Positions 9,240 to 21,943 of a stretch of 64,000 nt of DNA are shown here, piece after piece. Position 1 is the first letter of the stretch, and each line of letters opens with the position of its first letter. Made by a program: the position numbers and the translations under genes. This DNA comes from Azolla caroliniana (taxonomy: Eukaryota; Polypodiophyta), in assembly GCA_043228905.1 (NCBI GenBank), contig JBHGNT010000009.1, forward strand, positions 22,072,001 through 22,136,000, written 5' to 3'. Below the pieces are notes generated by a model, which saw only the letters and a program-made list of their open reading frames with translations, had not been told where the DNA came from and made no database searches.

Positions 9240-11250
9240 GTTCCCATTTAATTAGACTAAGGAAATATGTCTTGAACCAGATCTTCAATAATTTGATTGT
9301 CTTGTTTATTTTGACCATTAGACTAAGGTTCTTTGCAACATAGGCGCAAACCATATCCTCAATAATTTGATTATCTCCTTCAATTTGACCATTAGACTAA
9401 GGATGACTTGAGGTCTCATGCTCAAAGTAGTTTCTAACTCTTTAAAGACATGAGGACAAGAATCTCTAATGAAAAACCACATTCATTGGTAACCATAAAA
9501 TTGTAATAACTCGTCAAGAAATTGGTGACTCAATTCATGAGTTGTTGGTATAAATCTAGTTAATTTTATTAGTTGATCGACAATCACCCATATAGAGTCG
9601 CAACCTCTTTGTGTTTGAGGCGTGCTACAATAACATCAATAGATCTAATTTCCCATTTATTATTAGGAATATCTAGTAGATATAAAAGACTTGTAATCGT
9701 AAGCCATTCAACCTTATTCACATGACATTGTAGACATTTAATTGCATAATTTTGCATGTCATGGGTTTATTTAGGCCCGAATTAGTTTGTAGAGATTTGA
9801 ATCATTTTCGATGGATTCTAGAGTTCCCAATTGAGGATGTATTAATATGATACTAAAAAAATAAATCTCTTTTACTTGAAAGAGATCTAGAACACAAGCC
9901 TTCACATTATAATAGAGAAAATTGTTACAAATGTGAGAGTCAACTTAAAGGGTGTGGTGATTTTAACGACATTTTTATCGGATTCAACTATTACCCACCA
10001 TCTGTTGAAGAAACTGACATCAAGGTATATCTCAGTTTAATCACACAAAAATAAAGCTTTTTGACATAGGAATCTATGCAAATAAGCAATTGATGAAGTT
10101 GATCATCGACGAACTATAAATTTCCATGTGCTAAATGAAGTATATAAGTGTTTTGGCTTTTAACTTATTCCTATTCAAAGTCTCAACATCTCTACCAGGT
10201 GATCATCAATTAAATTGTGTGAGCTACTCTTATCAAACAAGTAATGCACTAAAGATCCATTGATTTGACCAAATACTTGGAGCAAATTATTGTGGGCCTA
10301 GTAAATGTTTGAGAAAAGAACATGGAAAATTACTTAAAAGTTTGGGTTTGAACCTCAATAATATAAGGAACTAGCCATTATGGTTAAAAACTTTGCCTTT
10401 TTGTTGTTGAGGTGTAGTAGAAGTTTTGGTTTTCTATTGGAGTTGGCAACAATTGTCTTTTGTGTGCCCCTTTTCTTACAATTTGCACATGAAGGAGAAT
10501 GCACTAAGTGTTTTGACCAAAATCACCATTGGGTTTCCCTTTGTTTCCCCTTGAATGATCCGGGTTTAGTTCCGTTGACTCGAGTTTATTATGACCCTTC
10601 TTTTAAGTGTGCTATATCGAAGTACAATCTCGCCGATATCTTCAAAGTTTTAGGGGTCTTAGAAGGCATTGATATATCTTTCTTTCTCCAATAATAGTCT
10701 AAATTTAGAATGCTAGTAAGGAACCATTTTTCCCCCTCATGTCTTGATTTTTGAATTTGCATACATGTATGATGAAAGTCGTTATTGAGAGAGTAATTAC
10801 ATGATTTACAAAATAGAGTCCTTTAGTTTTTTGTTCCTTCAGAGTCATCTGGTTTTTTGTTTCTTCAAATTTAGAAGGTGGTTGTAGAACTTGTCGTTTA
10901 AAGATGTCAAAGAAGTTATCTAATGTATCGTGCACTTTCTTTGTAGTTTGAAGATTGCACCACCGAACAATTTCCCCACCTAACTCATAAGCGGAGAGGC
11001 TATTTTCGTATTATGAAACTCACGATTAAGTGTAGCTTGTGCACGTAGAACGAGAACAAGATAAGAAAGAAATGAGTTGGGAGATATCCGTGGTTTGGTT
11101 GTCAAGTTTCCAATCAATAACATCATTGACTTGGTCAATGGAGACCTCATATGCCTCACGATGTTTTGTTTGTTGTCAATGCTTGGGCATTCAAATCCCA
11201 AAAAGGTCTAATGCCAACAATTAGCTCGCTTCCTCACTTTAAACTTTAGA
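9240..11250 (-). pseudogene. Decayed Ty3/gypsy element of another lineage
   Basis: Minus-strand homology is clear but full of stops and shifts. The integrase zinc region (CLQCHVNKVEW) lies near 9735-9703. The core start (DSIWVIVDQL with LTRFIPTT) lies near 9600-9541, and an HPQSNGQIE-type motif near 9405-9345. The last part is locally tandem-duplicated: GACCATTAGACTAAGG recurs at 9313 and ~9388. A gag-like CANCKKRG knuckle lies near 10495-10470, and gag-like sequence may extend to ~11200. RT was not found between them, so internal loss is likely. The 10380-10694 plus-strand ORF is a shadow of this. Confidence 0.6.
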
Positions 11251-12104
11251 TAGCTCTATTATTGATAAAAATAGAAACCTCTCTTCTGAGCATGCACCAC
11301 ACAACAACTCTCTCTTTTTCCTAGAATGCAAGTATTTTTGTCTTTGGATGAGTGCATGGCTTCAACAAAAATGTGAGTCGATCATCCCCTTTAATGGTGT
11401 GTTCCCTCATCTTCACTTATGAATTATATCTCCAATTTCCCCTTCCAATTGTTATTAGTGAGTTTCTAACGAATGCTTGACCCCTCATTTCACAATGATT
11501 ACCTCTTACCATTGGAGCTATCTTTCATTGTTATCTTTATTTTCTTCTTTTTCCATTTTTTTCAATGACCATTTCGACCAAAACCCATGCCTTTAAACAA
11601 ATTGCATTTTCCATGCTTTTCTCCATTCACATACGCTGCAACATGTGCTAGTTTGCCCATAATCACATGGATGCAAAGGTTCCATCTTTATAGATTATTG
11701 TGATTTAAATTATAAAAAAAACTCTACTTTTTCAATGCAATACAACAATTTTACACATAGGGTAGGTCATCAAATGTATATAATGCATGTAATGAAGATA
11801 GTAAACTTTAATAACCTACTCATATCCATATGTATATATGAAAGGTGGAATCTTATAGTTTACATATGCAAAATATATATCATATTCTCGGGTAGAAAAT
11901 GGAAACTTTAAGATCCTTGTTGTGTGTAATAGATTGATTTTGGCGTCCAAGTGAAGAAAATGAAGTATAAGTTCAAGCATAGGAGCCACTGCCAAAGCAA
12001 TATTCTACAAAAACTCATTTTGCTTCATACCAAACAAACATGAATGTCAATATATTTGATTGACACCACCTTATTAATGCAAAAGATGTTGAAAAAAACA
12101 AGGT
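11251..12104. other. Intergenic, nothing recognised
   Basis: AT-rich, no ORF above background and no family recognised. The first part may be continuation of the decayed gypsy. Confidence 0.5.
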
Positions 12105-13345
12105 ATCATAACGAACCAAGATATGTTGGTCAACGGGGTGTCATTGGTTGGAGAATTCCGTAAACTATGATAATTGAGGAATTATAATGGAAGGAAAACC
12201 TAAACTATCAAGTTGATAAAAAGAGTAATGTTGAAAAAGCAAGTCAAAGAAAAATAAGAAAGTTCAAAGGATGAGTCATAAGTACTTGAAGGAAGAGGGG
12301 ATCAATGCAGAACAACAAAGGATTATATACACAAAAACTCCATTCACAAGTCAAACTTACAATAATGTTGTCATCATAACCAACCAACATCCATTGGTCA
12401 CGGGGGTGTCATTGGTAGGAGAATTCCTTAAATGATGATAGTTGAGGACTTATAAATGCAAGGAAAACCGAAGCTATCAAGTAAAGAAAAGAGGAGATAA
12501 AAAGGCAAGCCCAAAGAGAAACAAGAAAGTTCAAAAGTAGACTCATAATAACTTGAATGAAGAGAAGAACAATGTGGAACAGCCTCGTGGAGCGCTGCGG
12601 CATGGATTGATCACTCGGTCGAAGGGTGGATGGACGCCGTCAATGCGGATAGTTGGTGCTATGTATGCACGAGAGGCAAAATCGTCAAGATCCGTTTTGA
12701 AAGAGGCTTGCAGCCCGCATCCCCTAGGTTTCCGGAAATCTGGTTGTTGATCGCAGGTTTCACCTTGTGGTATATATGGAAAGCGCGTTGCCTCAAGGTC
12801 TTCCAAGGTACGGTACGCCCCCCGGAGGAAGTGATCATGGACATATGGTTCGCGCTTATCAGCTGCCTACGAGGGCAACTAGAAGAGATCTGCAGCCACT
12901 CCAACGACGTGACCACTGCCCGTTTGCGCTTTTGGCAGAAATGGCGGAACACACCTATGGTGATGCAAGGCGGGAGTGGCCCGAGGTGGAACTACCAGCC
13001 CCCACGCTGGTTGTTTCCTATTCACCTGCCACCCTCTTTTCGGTGTAGGCCCCAAGAGCCGACTCGTACGAGGCCACATTGAAGGGCATTGCCTTGGATA
13101 TAGGTAGCTTCTTACATTAAGTTAGGCCGCAAGGCAATGTAAGTGGCTCATCTTCTTTGGCTTGATCGGAGGAAGTCTCCCCGATGTGTGTATAAATTTC
13201 CTTATAGACTCTATGTAATAATCCTTCCTAACTAATGGGAAAGTAGCTTTACTTTGGAAAAAAAAAAAAGAAGAACAATGTGGAACAACAAAGGATTGAT
13301 TACATGGAAACACCATTCACAAGTTCGAGTTACAATGTTGTCATT
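12105..13345. repeat. Tandem duplication (268-bp unit) split by a LINE
   Basis: Unit 1 is 12105-12372. Unit 2 starts at 12373 and, once the LINE at 12582-13268 and one target copy are removed, ends near 13345 with almost the same length (267 bp). Shared blocks include GGGGTGTCATTGGT, GAGAATTCC and ACAACAAAGGATT. The intact unit 1 serves as a picture of the empty site. Confidence 0.85.
12563..13287 (+). mobile_element. 5'-truncated LINE with poly-A tail and 19-bp target duplications
   Basis: The insert 12582-13268 is flanked by perfect copies of AGAAGAACAATGTGGAACA (12563-12581 and 13269-13287) and ends in twelve A's (13258-13269). The ORF at 12630-13049 matches the C-terminal end of plant LINE reverse transcriptases (WLLIAGFTLWYIWKAR, then PPRWLFP) and is open to its stop. 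Upstream RT and endonuclease are absent, as expected from incomplete reverse transcription at the target. It is GC-richer than the surrounding DNA, and the perfect duplications point to a recent insertion. Confidence 0.93.
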
Positions 13346-14092
13346 GACTACTTCAATTTGTGTTTGGATTTCTACGACAATATAAGCGCTAATTAGAGCA
13401 TCAAGATGGGGGGATTCAATTATGCCATATATGTATTCCTTCATTTGTGTTGGTAGCCCCTTTTATTCCAAGAACATTAAAGCAGAGGGATTTTAGGTTC
13501 CAATAAGTATTTGAGACTCAACCAACCCATTGGACAGTTACACCATTTTGTCGATCAAAATATTGATTACATGCATATTTTTATAATGTATTTGAAACAA
13601 GAAAACAAAATACTTTCCCTCAACTGTGCCATTTTTTCGTACAATATTAATGTTCATTTTGCTATATATCTACCTCAAGGATTTTATTTTCCCATCTTAG
13701 AATGTATCCTAAAGACTAGATCATATGCATGTGTACAAGAATAATTTAAAGTTGGAGATGAGCACGTGCAAGAATTTGAGACCAACATGTTAAACTCGCA
13801 CAATGAAATATTCATGTTTGTGATTCCTTTCATATAGTGATTTTCTCCTACGTAGTCAATGAATATATTGTTAATTTGTTTGTAATAACAATTCATACAT
13901 TTTAATCAAAGTTTTTGTTTGAATATCTTGGTCAAATCGACTTGTAGATAGAGGTTTTAGGTATAGCTATAAAGGGAACTACAAAGTAGATGTAAATTTT
14001 GCATATATATGCTTCGATATTACATGTACGAAGACTTGTTGGTAGTATCATTGCATGGTAACATGCAAATGTTCAAAATATTTAAGTAAATC
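13346..14092. other. Intergenic, nothing recognised
   Basis: AT-rich sequence without a supported gene or repeat family. Confidence 0.5.
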
Positions 14093-14316
14093 ACTTGTAG
14101 GCATTTTATTTTGATAATGTGCTTTAGAGGTGAAGATGTAATCAACATTATCAACAAGTAAAATTAGACCTACATAAATCTATATTGTAATATCTCACAA
14201 AGTTACACTTGTAGGCGTTTATTTTGATAATGAGCTTTAGAGGTGAAGATGTAATCAGCATTATCAGCAAGTAAAATTAGACCCACACAAATCCATATTT
14301 TAATACCTCACAAAGT
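14093..14316. repeat. Tandem duplication, period 114 bp
   Basis: 14093-14206 and 14207-14316 are about 90% alike. Both begin ACTTGTAGGC and contain TTAGAGGTGAAGATGTAATCA. The reverse strand of each unit could encode a decayed RT-like segment, but this is too weak to call. Confidence 0.85.
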
Positions 14317-14960
14317 TAAAGGCTTGCTTTTGTAGATAAGAGTTTGGAAATATAGTTTTCTTGTTCTATTCGACAAAGTCAAAAGTTGGATATAATCGAG
14401 GGATTTTACTATGTCGCAAAAGTTTACCAACACTAGAAAACAAGCATATACGGTGATCATATGATGATATATGAATGTAAATGTAGCTCAAGAAAAGTAT
14501 GGACTAAGATAAGTATGCACTACTTGAATAGTCAAAGAAAGTAGATGTAGATCTACATCCCCCCCCTTTCCCACACCTCCAATTCATGGTGTGGATCTTA
14601 TTAGTATCCACATGTAAATATTTAAGTACAATGTTTTTTCTTCTTCTTAACAAGTGAGAGAATATGACCCACTAACAACCTCAATACAAATTGTCATATA
14701 GAGAATTTGTATCACGCGGTTGCTTTGAGGGAACGAATCATTCTACATAAGTATCACAAATCATGGCACATTTCTATCTTTTCAAAAGGAAGTACATGGC
14801 AAATGTGCCCGCGCGCGCACACACACACACACACACATGATAGGGAATCGATGCATAAAACATAGTTTCTTCAACGGTTTTGACAAATCACGCTCGAAAA
14901 GCAAGGAGTGCACATGCACGATCCATAAGCAATGCAAGAAGAAATTGGCTCAATAGACAT
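14317..14960. other. Intergenic with short CA/CG tract
   Basis: No gene recognised. A (CG)n(CA)n tract lies at 14808-14836, and a second CG-CA junction at 14962-14990 opens the large microsatellite. Confidence 0.6.
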
Positions 14961-15825
14961 TCGCGCGCGCACATACACACACACACACACATTTATGCAT
15001 AGATATTAGAGATGTGACACGAACATGTACATGCATTGCACACAAACAAATACACACGGACATGCAACCACATACGCATACACATACACATATTGACATA
15101 CACATACACATACAAACACACAAAATGACACATACACATACACATACACATACACAATGACACATACTGACATACACATGCACATATTGACATACACATA
15201 CAAATACAAACACACAAAATGACACATACACATACACATACACATGCACATATTGACATACACATACAAATGCAAACACACAAAATGACACATACACATA
15301 CACATACACATACAAACACACAAAATGACACATACACATACACAATGACACATACTGACATACACATACACATATTGACATACACATACAAATACAAATA
15401 CACATACACATACAAACACACAAAATGACACATACACATACACATACACATACTGACATACACATATTGACATACACATACAAACATACAAACATACACA
15501 TACACATACAAACATACACAATGACACATACACATACAAACATACACCATGACACATACACATACACATACACATACATACAAAACATACAAACATACAA
15601 ACATACACATACACATACATACAAAACATACAAAACATACAAACATACAAACATACACATACACATACATACAAAACATACAAACATACACATACACACA
15701 AACATACACATACCCATACTCACATATACATACAAACATACACATGCACATACACATACACATACCCATACTCACATATACATACAAACATACAGATACA
15801 CATACACATATATGTATACATAGAA
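14961..15825. repeat. Large ACATAC/ACACAT microsatellite
   Basis: About 0.86 kb of hexamer-based CACATA/ACATAC repeats, with higher-order phrases such as AAACACACAAAATGACACAT recurring around 15110, 15210, 15280 and 15420. Long ORFs on both strands (up to 264 aa of Tyr, Val, Cys and Met) are artefacts of the repeat. It ends ~660 bp before the tetraspanin ATG. Confidence 0.97.
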
Positions 15826-15835
15826 AGAAAGAAAG

Positions 15836-16485
15836 AGATAATTAAGGTCTTCTAAGACCCAAAACTTGGCGTATGAAATGGACTCTTTCTTGCGCGTCTA
15901 AATTTTGTTGGAAATTGGGGGGGGGGTTATTTTGTTGACCTGGCCATCATCATCATCATCATCATCTCCAAAATATACACTATAAAAACAGAGCAGACTC
16001 TCTCCTCTCCATCCCATCTTCTTCTGTCTTTGATCTGTTCTTACATAATAGAAACCCTAATTTCCGTTCCTTTCCTTTCCTTTCCTTTCCTTCTTATATT
16101 GTAATTGTAAACCGACCTAATAAAAAACAGACCCTAATCCGCCATAGCCAGGTTTGTCAAGCGCTCTGGAAGTTCGGAAAACCTAAAGTCTCTGCTCTGC
16201 ATCTCTCAGAAAGGTTGGTTGCTTTGCCTAAGATCTGTATTCATATATTATCTGAAATCTTGGAAACCAACCTTCCTATCTGCTGTCGAATAAGGGTATT
16301 TGGAAGCCCTAATACCTGTGCATCTGTCAGATTTTTGGAAAAATCCTAATAATAATCCGAGTCTGAGGAAGATTTTCCAATCCCTAATAAAGATCTCCAT
16401 CTCTCGGAAAGTCTTAATTAAACCTTATTAAGATCCGAGTCTGAGAAAGCCGCAGGGGCAGACAGACAAGACAGACAGAGACCTA
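15836..16485 (+). promoter_or_regulatory. Tetraspanin promoter and 5' leader
   Basis: Contains a (G)9 run near 15920, a (CAT)7 tract at 15947-15966 and a TATA box (TATAAAAA at 15981), which puts transcription start near 16010. The leader is then ~475 nt and CT-rich, with a (TTTCC)n tract at 16065-16090. A leader intron cannot be excluded. Confidence 0.6.
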
Positions 16486-18321
16486 ATGGGGTTGAGCAAT
16501 TACTTGGTAGGCATCTTAAATTTCCTGACCTTCCTGCTCTCCATACCCATCATAGCAATTGGGGGATGGCTTGCAAATCAGCACAACACAGAGTGCTACA
16601 AGTACCTGCAGGGTCCGGTCATCGGCATCGGAGTGTTCATCCTGGTCGTGTCGCTCCTGGGCTTCCTCGGATCATGCTTCCGGAAGAGGTTCCTCCTGTG
16701 GCTCTACCTTGTGGTCATGTTCCTGCTCATCCTCCTCCTCTTCTGCTTCACGATCTTTGCGTTCGTCGTGACCAACAAGGCTGCAGGCCAGGTTGTGAGT
16801 GATAAGGGCTACAAGGAGTATCGGCTCGGCGACTATACCACATGGCTCCAAAGAAAGATTAAGGACTCATCCAACTGGGCCAAGGTGGAGAGCTGCCTCT
16901 CCAAAGCCAAGGTCTGCAATAGCCTCAACTCGGATTATCTCACAGAAGCTGCATTCGATAAAGCCGACCTCACCCCTGTCCAGGTATGATCTCTTCTTGT
17001 TTTTTTAGGGTTTCTTGCATCTGATCAAGCTGATCTCAACTCTTTTTATCATAACATATGCGCCTCCTTTTCTTGCTTTTTGCTCCAAGATTCAACCTGC
17101 TTTTTGCTTTCTTCCTGATTTTGCATATTTATTTATTTTCTTGCCAAATTGTATTGTTCCAAAGCATCAAAGTTCCTTTTGTTTACTCCATTTGTTCCAA
17201 GATTCAAAGTTGCTTTTTTACTTCCTTTCTGATTTTGCATTTTTATTTTATTTGCCACATTGTATATGATGAAATCATTTAGGATTGAACGCTGTTGAAA
17301 AGTTTCCCTTGCCCTTGCCTTTGCTTTTTTGCTCCTTGCTTTTTTCCCCATCCAAAGATCATGTGATTGTGCCCTTTTTTCCCCCCTTTGTGTGAGGTTA
17401 GCCTTTTTGACTTTGTTGTTCGGGAGAGAGTTTATGCAGCAGGTATAAATTATAAGGATCTAACTTTTGTGCCCAGGTCCAAGATTGTATGACATGTGTT
17501 ATGCCATACGCTATACCATACAATTGATCTGGTTTTTTGCGTTTCTCTCTTTTCCTGACATATGTTTATCTGCACCTTTTTGTATCCATCGAAGGTCGTA
17601 TGTCTTGTGATGGAACACCCACAATTGATCTGCTTTTGCTTTTTTCTCCTTTCCTAATGTATGCTCCAACACTGGAAATCGATCTGCTTTTGCTTTTTCC
17701 CCCCTTCCGAACATATGAACACATAAACTTTCTTATCAATCTAAACATTGAGCTTGTGATTTATAAACCAATTCCAGGTAGTTAATGAAATGTATGGGGA
17801 TAATTGCTGTTGTTAGTGAATTCTAAACCACTTACATTGCAAAAAAATAAAAAGACAGAACAGATGAATGACTAATTGTTATGAACTCTATACCAACTCC
17901 ATAGACATGCATATTGGCCTTAGAAATTCTTTTGTGCAAGAATTAGTTTTGATTCTTCAGACTTGGACAGGAATCTGATAGTGACAATACGGTTTTTATT
18001 AATTCTCTCTCTTTCTTCTACTTTTTGCAGTCAGGATGTTGCAAACCTCCTACTGAATGTGGATGCACCTTTGTGAATGCAACCACTTGGACTCCATGCA
18101 CCTCTAGCAGTGCTGCTAGTGATTGTACCATTTACAGTATCAAACCTGAAGATCTTTGCTTTAACTGCGATTCATGCAAGGCTGGGGTTTTGCAAAACAT
18201 AAATCAAGACTGGCGGAAAGTTGCCATCGTCAACATCATCATCTTTGTGTTCCTCGTTGTTGTTTATTCTGTTGGATGTTGTGCTCTACGAAACGCAAAG
18301 GATGATAAGAGGTATCCTTGA
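16486..18321 (+). CDS. Tetraspanin, two exons
   Basis: Exons 16486-16983 and 18031-18321 join in phase 0 (CAG|GTATGA...TTTGCAG|TCA) to give 262 aa, normal for plant tetraspanins (~270). Four membrane segments are visible at ~7-29, 43-65, 71-96 and 229-250, with a large extracellular loop between the third and fourth. The loop holds the plant signature GCCKPP just after the splice junction and further paired cysteines for disulfides. The short cytoplasmic tail follows a membrane-proximal GCC that could be palmitoylated. The family organises membrane microdomains and exosome-like vesicles at the plasma membrane. Exon 1 has GC-rich codons and exon 2 is much richer in AT. The 1047-bp intron is T-rich with no insertion seen. 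I cannot assign the TET subgroup. Confidence 0.96.
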
Positions 18322-18405
18322 ATAGAGATTTCTCCTTCGCCATCTTTGATTTATGATGAGGAAAAACTGAGGATACAGTGTGGACACCTTTGATTTGCTC
18401 AAAGG

Positions 18406-18477
18406 TTTATGTTTGATGAGATAAATGGGTTTATGTTTGATGAGATAAATGGGTTTATGTTTGATGAGATAAATGGT
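18406..18477 (+). repeat. Three 24-bp tandem repeats in the tetraspanin 3' UTR
   Basis: Three exact copies of a 24-mer (TTTATGTTTGATGAGATAAA then TGGG), about 85 nt after the stop. A further diverged TTTGATGTGATAAATGG occurs near 18576. The last full-length match to transcript-like sequence is not identifiable, so the polyadenylation site is unknown. Confidence 0.9.
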
Positions 18478-18479
18478 GC

Positions 18480-21282
18480 AACACCCTGCTTTTGGTTGTT
18501 TTGCAGCTACTTTTCTTTTGTACATAAAATTATCAGTAATGGATGGATCTGTGTTTTTTTGTATCAAAGGATTATATTTGATGTGATAAATGGTGCATGC
18601 ACCCTCTGCTTTTTGTTGTTTGTAGCTACTTTTTTTGTTGGTACACATAATTATCAGTAATATGGATGGATCTCTCTTTTTTGTCTTTTGACATTTTCTC
18701 AACCTTGGTCAAGATCTTTATATAAAGGTTGATAATTCTTATTTAATTCAAGTGTAAAATTTGGATGGATGAGTTTCTTCTTTCTGGGCACTTCTTGCAA
18801 GTTGCATGATCAGTATCAAGAAAGTTACATGCTATAGCTATCCAAAAGATGGGCCAAAGGTAGTAGTGATAAATGGTGCCAAGTTGCATTTTCAGTATGA
18901 AAAAGTTATGCTAGTTATCCGAAGTTTTGTATGAGAGTTTGGTGGTGGTATCAAAGACCTACATGCATGCATTTAGGTGTAGCGGTCTCAAAAGCATACA
19001 AAAGAAGGTTCAGGGGCTTGCACCACCATGTTTCAAAGAAAAAGAGGTTAGGCGATTGGTCGGCTACTCACCTAGAAAGACTGTAAACGCTAAACCCTAC
19101 AGTCTAGAGTATTTTGCTACTCGAGCATTTAGGAATCCTCAAAATATCGGAAGAGACCAGTCGAGAAGAATCAAGAAAAGCTTTGTTCATTCCTCGCAAT
19201 GAGAGGTGAAGATTGTGCATGATTTGTCTCCTTTTTCCTTTCTATCAATAAGAAGAATTAGTCCGCTTGGATCCTTATAGCATGAGACTAATGGTTTGTG
19301 TTCCTCTTTTATCAAACACGGAGAGGAGAAGAAATGAAAAAAATGCCATCACCTTATTTTATGGCCAAGCTTCTTCTTTCCCCTTGTTTTTATCCCCTTT
19401 TTTCACCGAGTTAATTAAGCACCATCTTTTTTCTTGTAAAGAAAGCACATTGTAGAAAAAAAGTACATGTGCTTCATGGAGCGTACTTGTGCGGTATCAA
19501 TCATGTCAAATTGAATAGATTGGGTTAGATTGTGTCTACTTTAAGCACGTTGGATTGACCATTTGGACCATGTGCTTGTTCCTCGAGCACATGTAACTTG
19601 TTCTCTTGTTGTAGCACATTTTCTTTTAGAAACACATTCCCCCTTTTTTGCAAAAAAAGAATGTCCTTTCTTTTACGACCCTTCAATTTAGCAAATGGCC
19701 ATGTCTTGTAAATTTCCCCATCTACCAAATGTATCATAGTGTTGTATGGCCTAAGACAGGAATAACGTACATCATATCGAGGGGGTTGCTTGAGTCTGTA
19801 CGAGCATCTTCGAAAGTTTGGAGACAGTAGTTTTTCTTTTTGTTTGTGTTCTTGAATGTCTCCCGTAGTTTTATATTTCCCAACAATGGTTTATATTAAA
19901 GCAATTTACATGAAACTTCAGCATAGATTTTTACCCTTTCAATTGCTCTTGTACTGCTACAGACATACATATGTCCCAAAGCATTAGTAATAACAATTAT
20001 ACATGGCCACATGCCTCATGTCAGTGGAGGAAATACCCAGAGCAGTGGTTGATACCTCCAACGCAACTAAAGTAGATGTTCTCTGCAAGTTGCATTCATA
20101 TACCTCACCATGCCCATTGCCAACTCAGCTAATTGGTGCGTCTTCAATTTCCTTCTTTCAAAAAGTTGACGACTCCATGCATTTTGCTAGAGGAGGCCAA
20201 TTCACATCCTCATTTTTATTTTGGCAACAATAGTTCCCTCGAACTCGATCAACATGGCTCAATGTGGGGTAGGGCCTTTATGTAGGAATATACATGGAGA
20301 CCTTATATACTATATATATGAACATTGTAGGGTGTAAGATTGTTTCCAACAAGAAATAACTCACAAGTCCATTTATGCCTATACCAAAGTGACGAAGAAA
20401 GATGTCCTAGACTTTGAGTCTAAATAGAATTGAATGTGGAAAGGTATTTACTCTTTTTAATAGCAACTTGATGTATTGGATACCAAAAATTTATTGCATT
20501 GGATGTGTAGCTAGCAAAATTTCTATGCCAATGTGTGCTTTCCCGCTTATGGGGGAACAATGTTGTGGAGCTCATAATTTCAAGAGTGTGTGGTTGTGTC
20601 AAAAATGGAAGCAAGAATATGTGTAACATCTAGCAAAACACGCAAGGATTTGTAGTGGCTTACTTGATTAGCTACAAACATGGGAGAAGAGCATGAAAAG
20701 TCCAATTGTCCAAAATGATATCCAGAGCACCATTTCATTGGCAAAGAATTTGGTCTTTTTCTCAAACTTGATGAATCTATTCAAAGTACAATATCATTAT
20801 TCAAGACTATATCGAGAAGAACTAGATCACTCATATGAATGTGCACATGGTGGACAACACCGTGGAGCAAAAGTGCCAGTGCATTAGCAAAGAATGTAGC
20901 TCTCTAACCCCACGAGATACTAATGCAAGCAATTCAACTTACCCAACCGATACACAATGCAATTTTATACAAGTTGCAAACCAACTAACACATTTATTCA
21001 ACACCTCGAAACTTGTGATTTGGACATGCCCATATACCATCTCTTGATGAACAAAAACTTGACCACTACTTCGCAACATATAAGAAAGCCTTGAAACCTC
21101 AAGAATCCACAACTATGGCATTCTTATGTAAAAAGCTTGCATCTTGTCCCTCACCAACCCCTTTACTACAAAAATCAAGGACTCAACCAACTTCCTCCAC
21201 CTTTGCTTCATACAATGTGGAGAAGGTCATCCAACACCTTTAACATGGGCCAATGTCTGACCACACACAACAACAAGGTGAA
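18480..21282. other. Intergenic, no gene supported
   Basis: AT-rich, only short scattered ORFs. A small duplication (CAAGTTGCAT..CAGTAT..AAAGTTA..GCTA) occurs at 18796 and 18881. No domain was recognised on either strand. Part may be decayed transposon sequence. Confidence 0.5.
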
Positions 21283-21287
21283 TACCT

Positions 21288-21906
21288 TGTTAGGAATATA
21301 TCCCTCCTATTGGAGTAGTTGACTGGTTGGGCCGAGTGCCGACAATCGAAGACATGGACAATCGATAGTAGGAGAGTCCAAGTCAAAGACATGACCAACT
21401 AGTTTGGCCGACCGAATGGTCGAAGATAAGGCCGACTAGTTGGGCCGATTGGACAGTCGACACTAGAGTCGACTAGTCGATCAGTCAGTTAAATAACTAC
21501 TATTGTTATAATAGAAATGGCAGTAGCAGTGGCTACATTTGTAAATAGCCCATATAGTGTATAAGTATAAATACACTTACGGCAAACATTGTGACCAGGT
21601 GAGAGAGAGAGAGTAGAATAGAATAGTTGTTAGCCTTTGTTGCACTACATGACAGAGAAGAGGGTGTGTGAGCGTGAGAGAGCGGCAACAAAGTTCAGTG
21701 AACTTGCTAAGAACCCTAAGCGGGTTATCGTCTATGTGTATCAGAGAAGATTGTAACTGTTTTATGTACTCTCTTGTGTATAGTGGAATCTCTGCTCCCC
21801 TGGTTTTCCTCGTTTAGGGTTTCTATGTAAAATTGTGTATTCTGTGTATTTGGTGTCAATTACACAGTCGGTCTTTCTCAGAATCGGAAGGGAGCAAATC
21901 CGTACA
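21288..21906 (+). repeat. Copia 5' LTR
   Basis: 619 bp, TGTTAGGAATATATCCC...TACA. It is rich in GTCGA/CGACTAG motifs in U3. TATAAATAC near 21567 is a plausible TATA box. It aligns with 29865-30445 and shares blocks (TTGTAAATAGCC, GGCAAAC) with the LTRs at 22998 and 39723. Confidence 0.92.
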
Positions 21907-21909
21907 AAC

Positions 21910-21921
21910 TGGTATCAGAGC
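21910..21921 (+). other. Primer-binding site, tRNA-iMet type
   Basis: TGGTATCAGAGC, three bases after the LTR end. This is the usual plant copia primer site, complementary to the 3' end of initiator methionine tRNA. It contrasts with the primer site of the nested chromovirus. Confidence 0.93.
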
Positions 21922-21943
21922 GTCAAGGTTGAAGATGGAAGGA

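Noticed and set aside
10380-10694. Plus-strand 104-aa ORF as a host gene
   Set aside because: The opposite strand shows gag zinc-knuckle-like sequence continuous with decayed gypsy; the plus ORF has no recognisable domain.
14093-14316. Decayed copia RT (YVDD-like) on the minus strand in the 114-bp duplication
   Set aside because: Only a short resemblance (GLILLVDNVDYIFTS) without flanking RT motifs; too weak to call.
14950-15845. Long ORFs (up to 264 aa) on both strands, rich in Tyr/Val/Cys/Met or Thr/His
   Set aside because: They are produced by the ACATAC hexamer repeat, which lacks stops in several frames.
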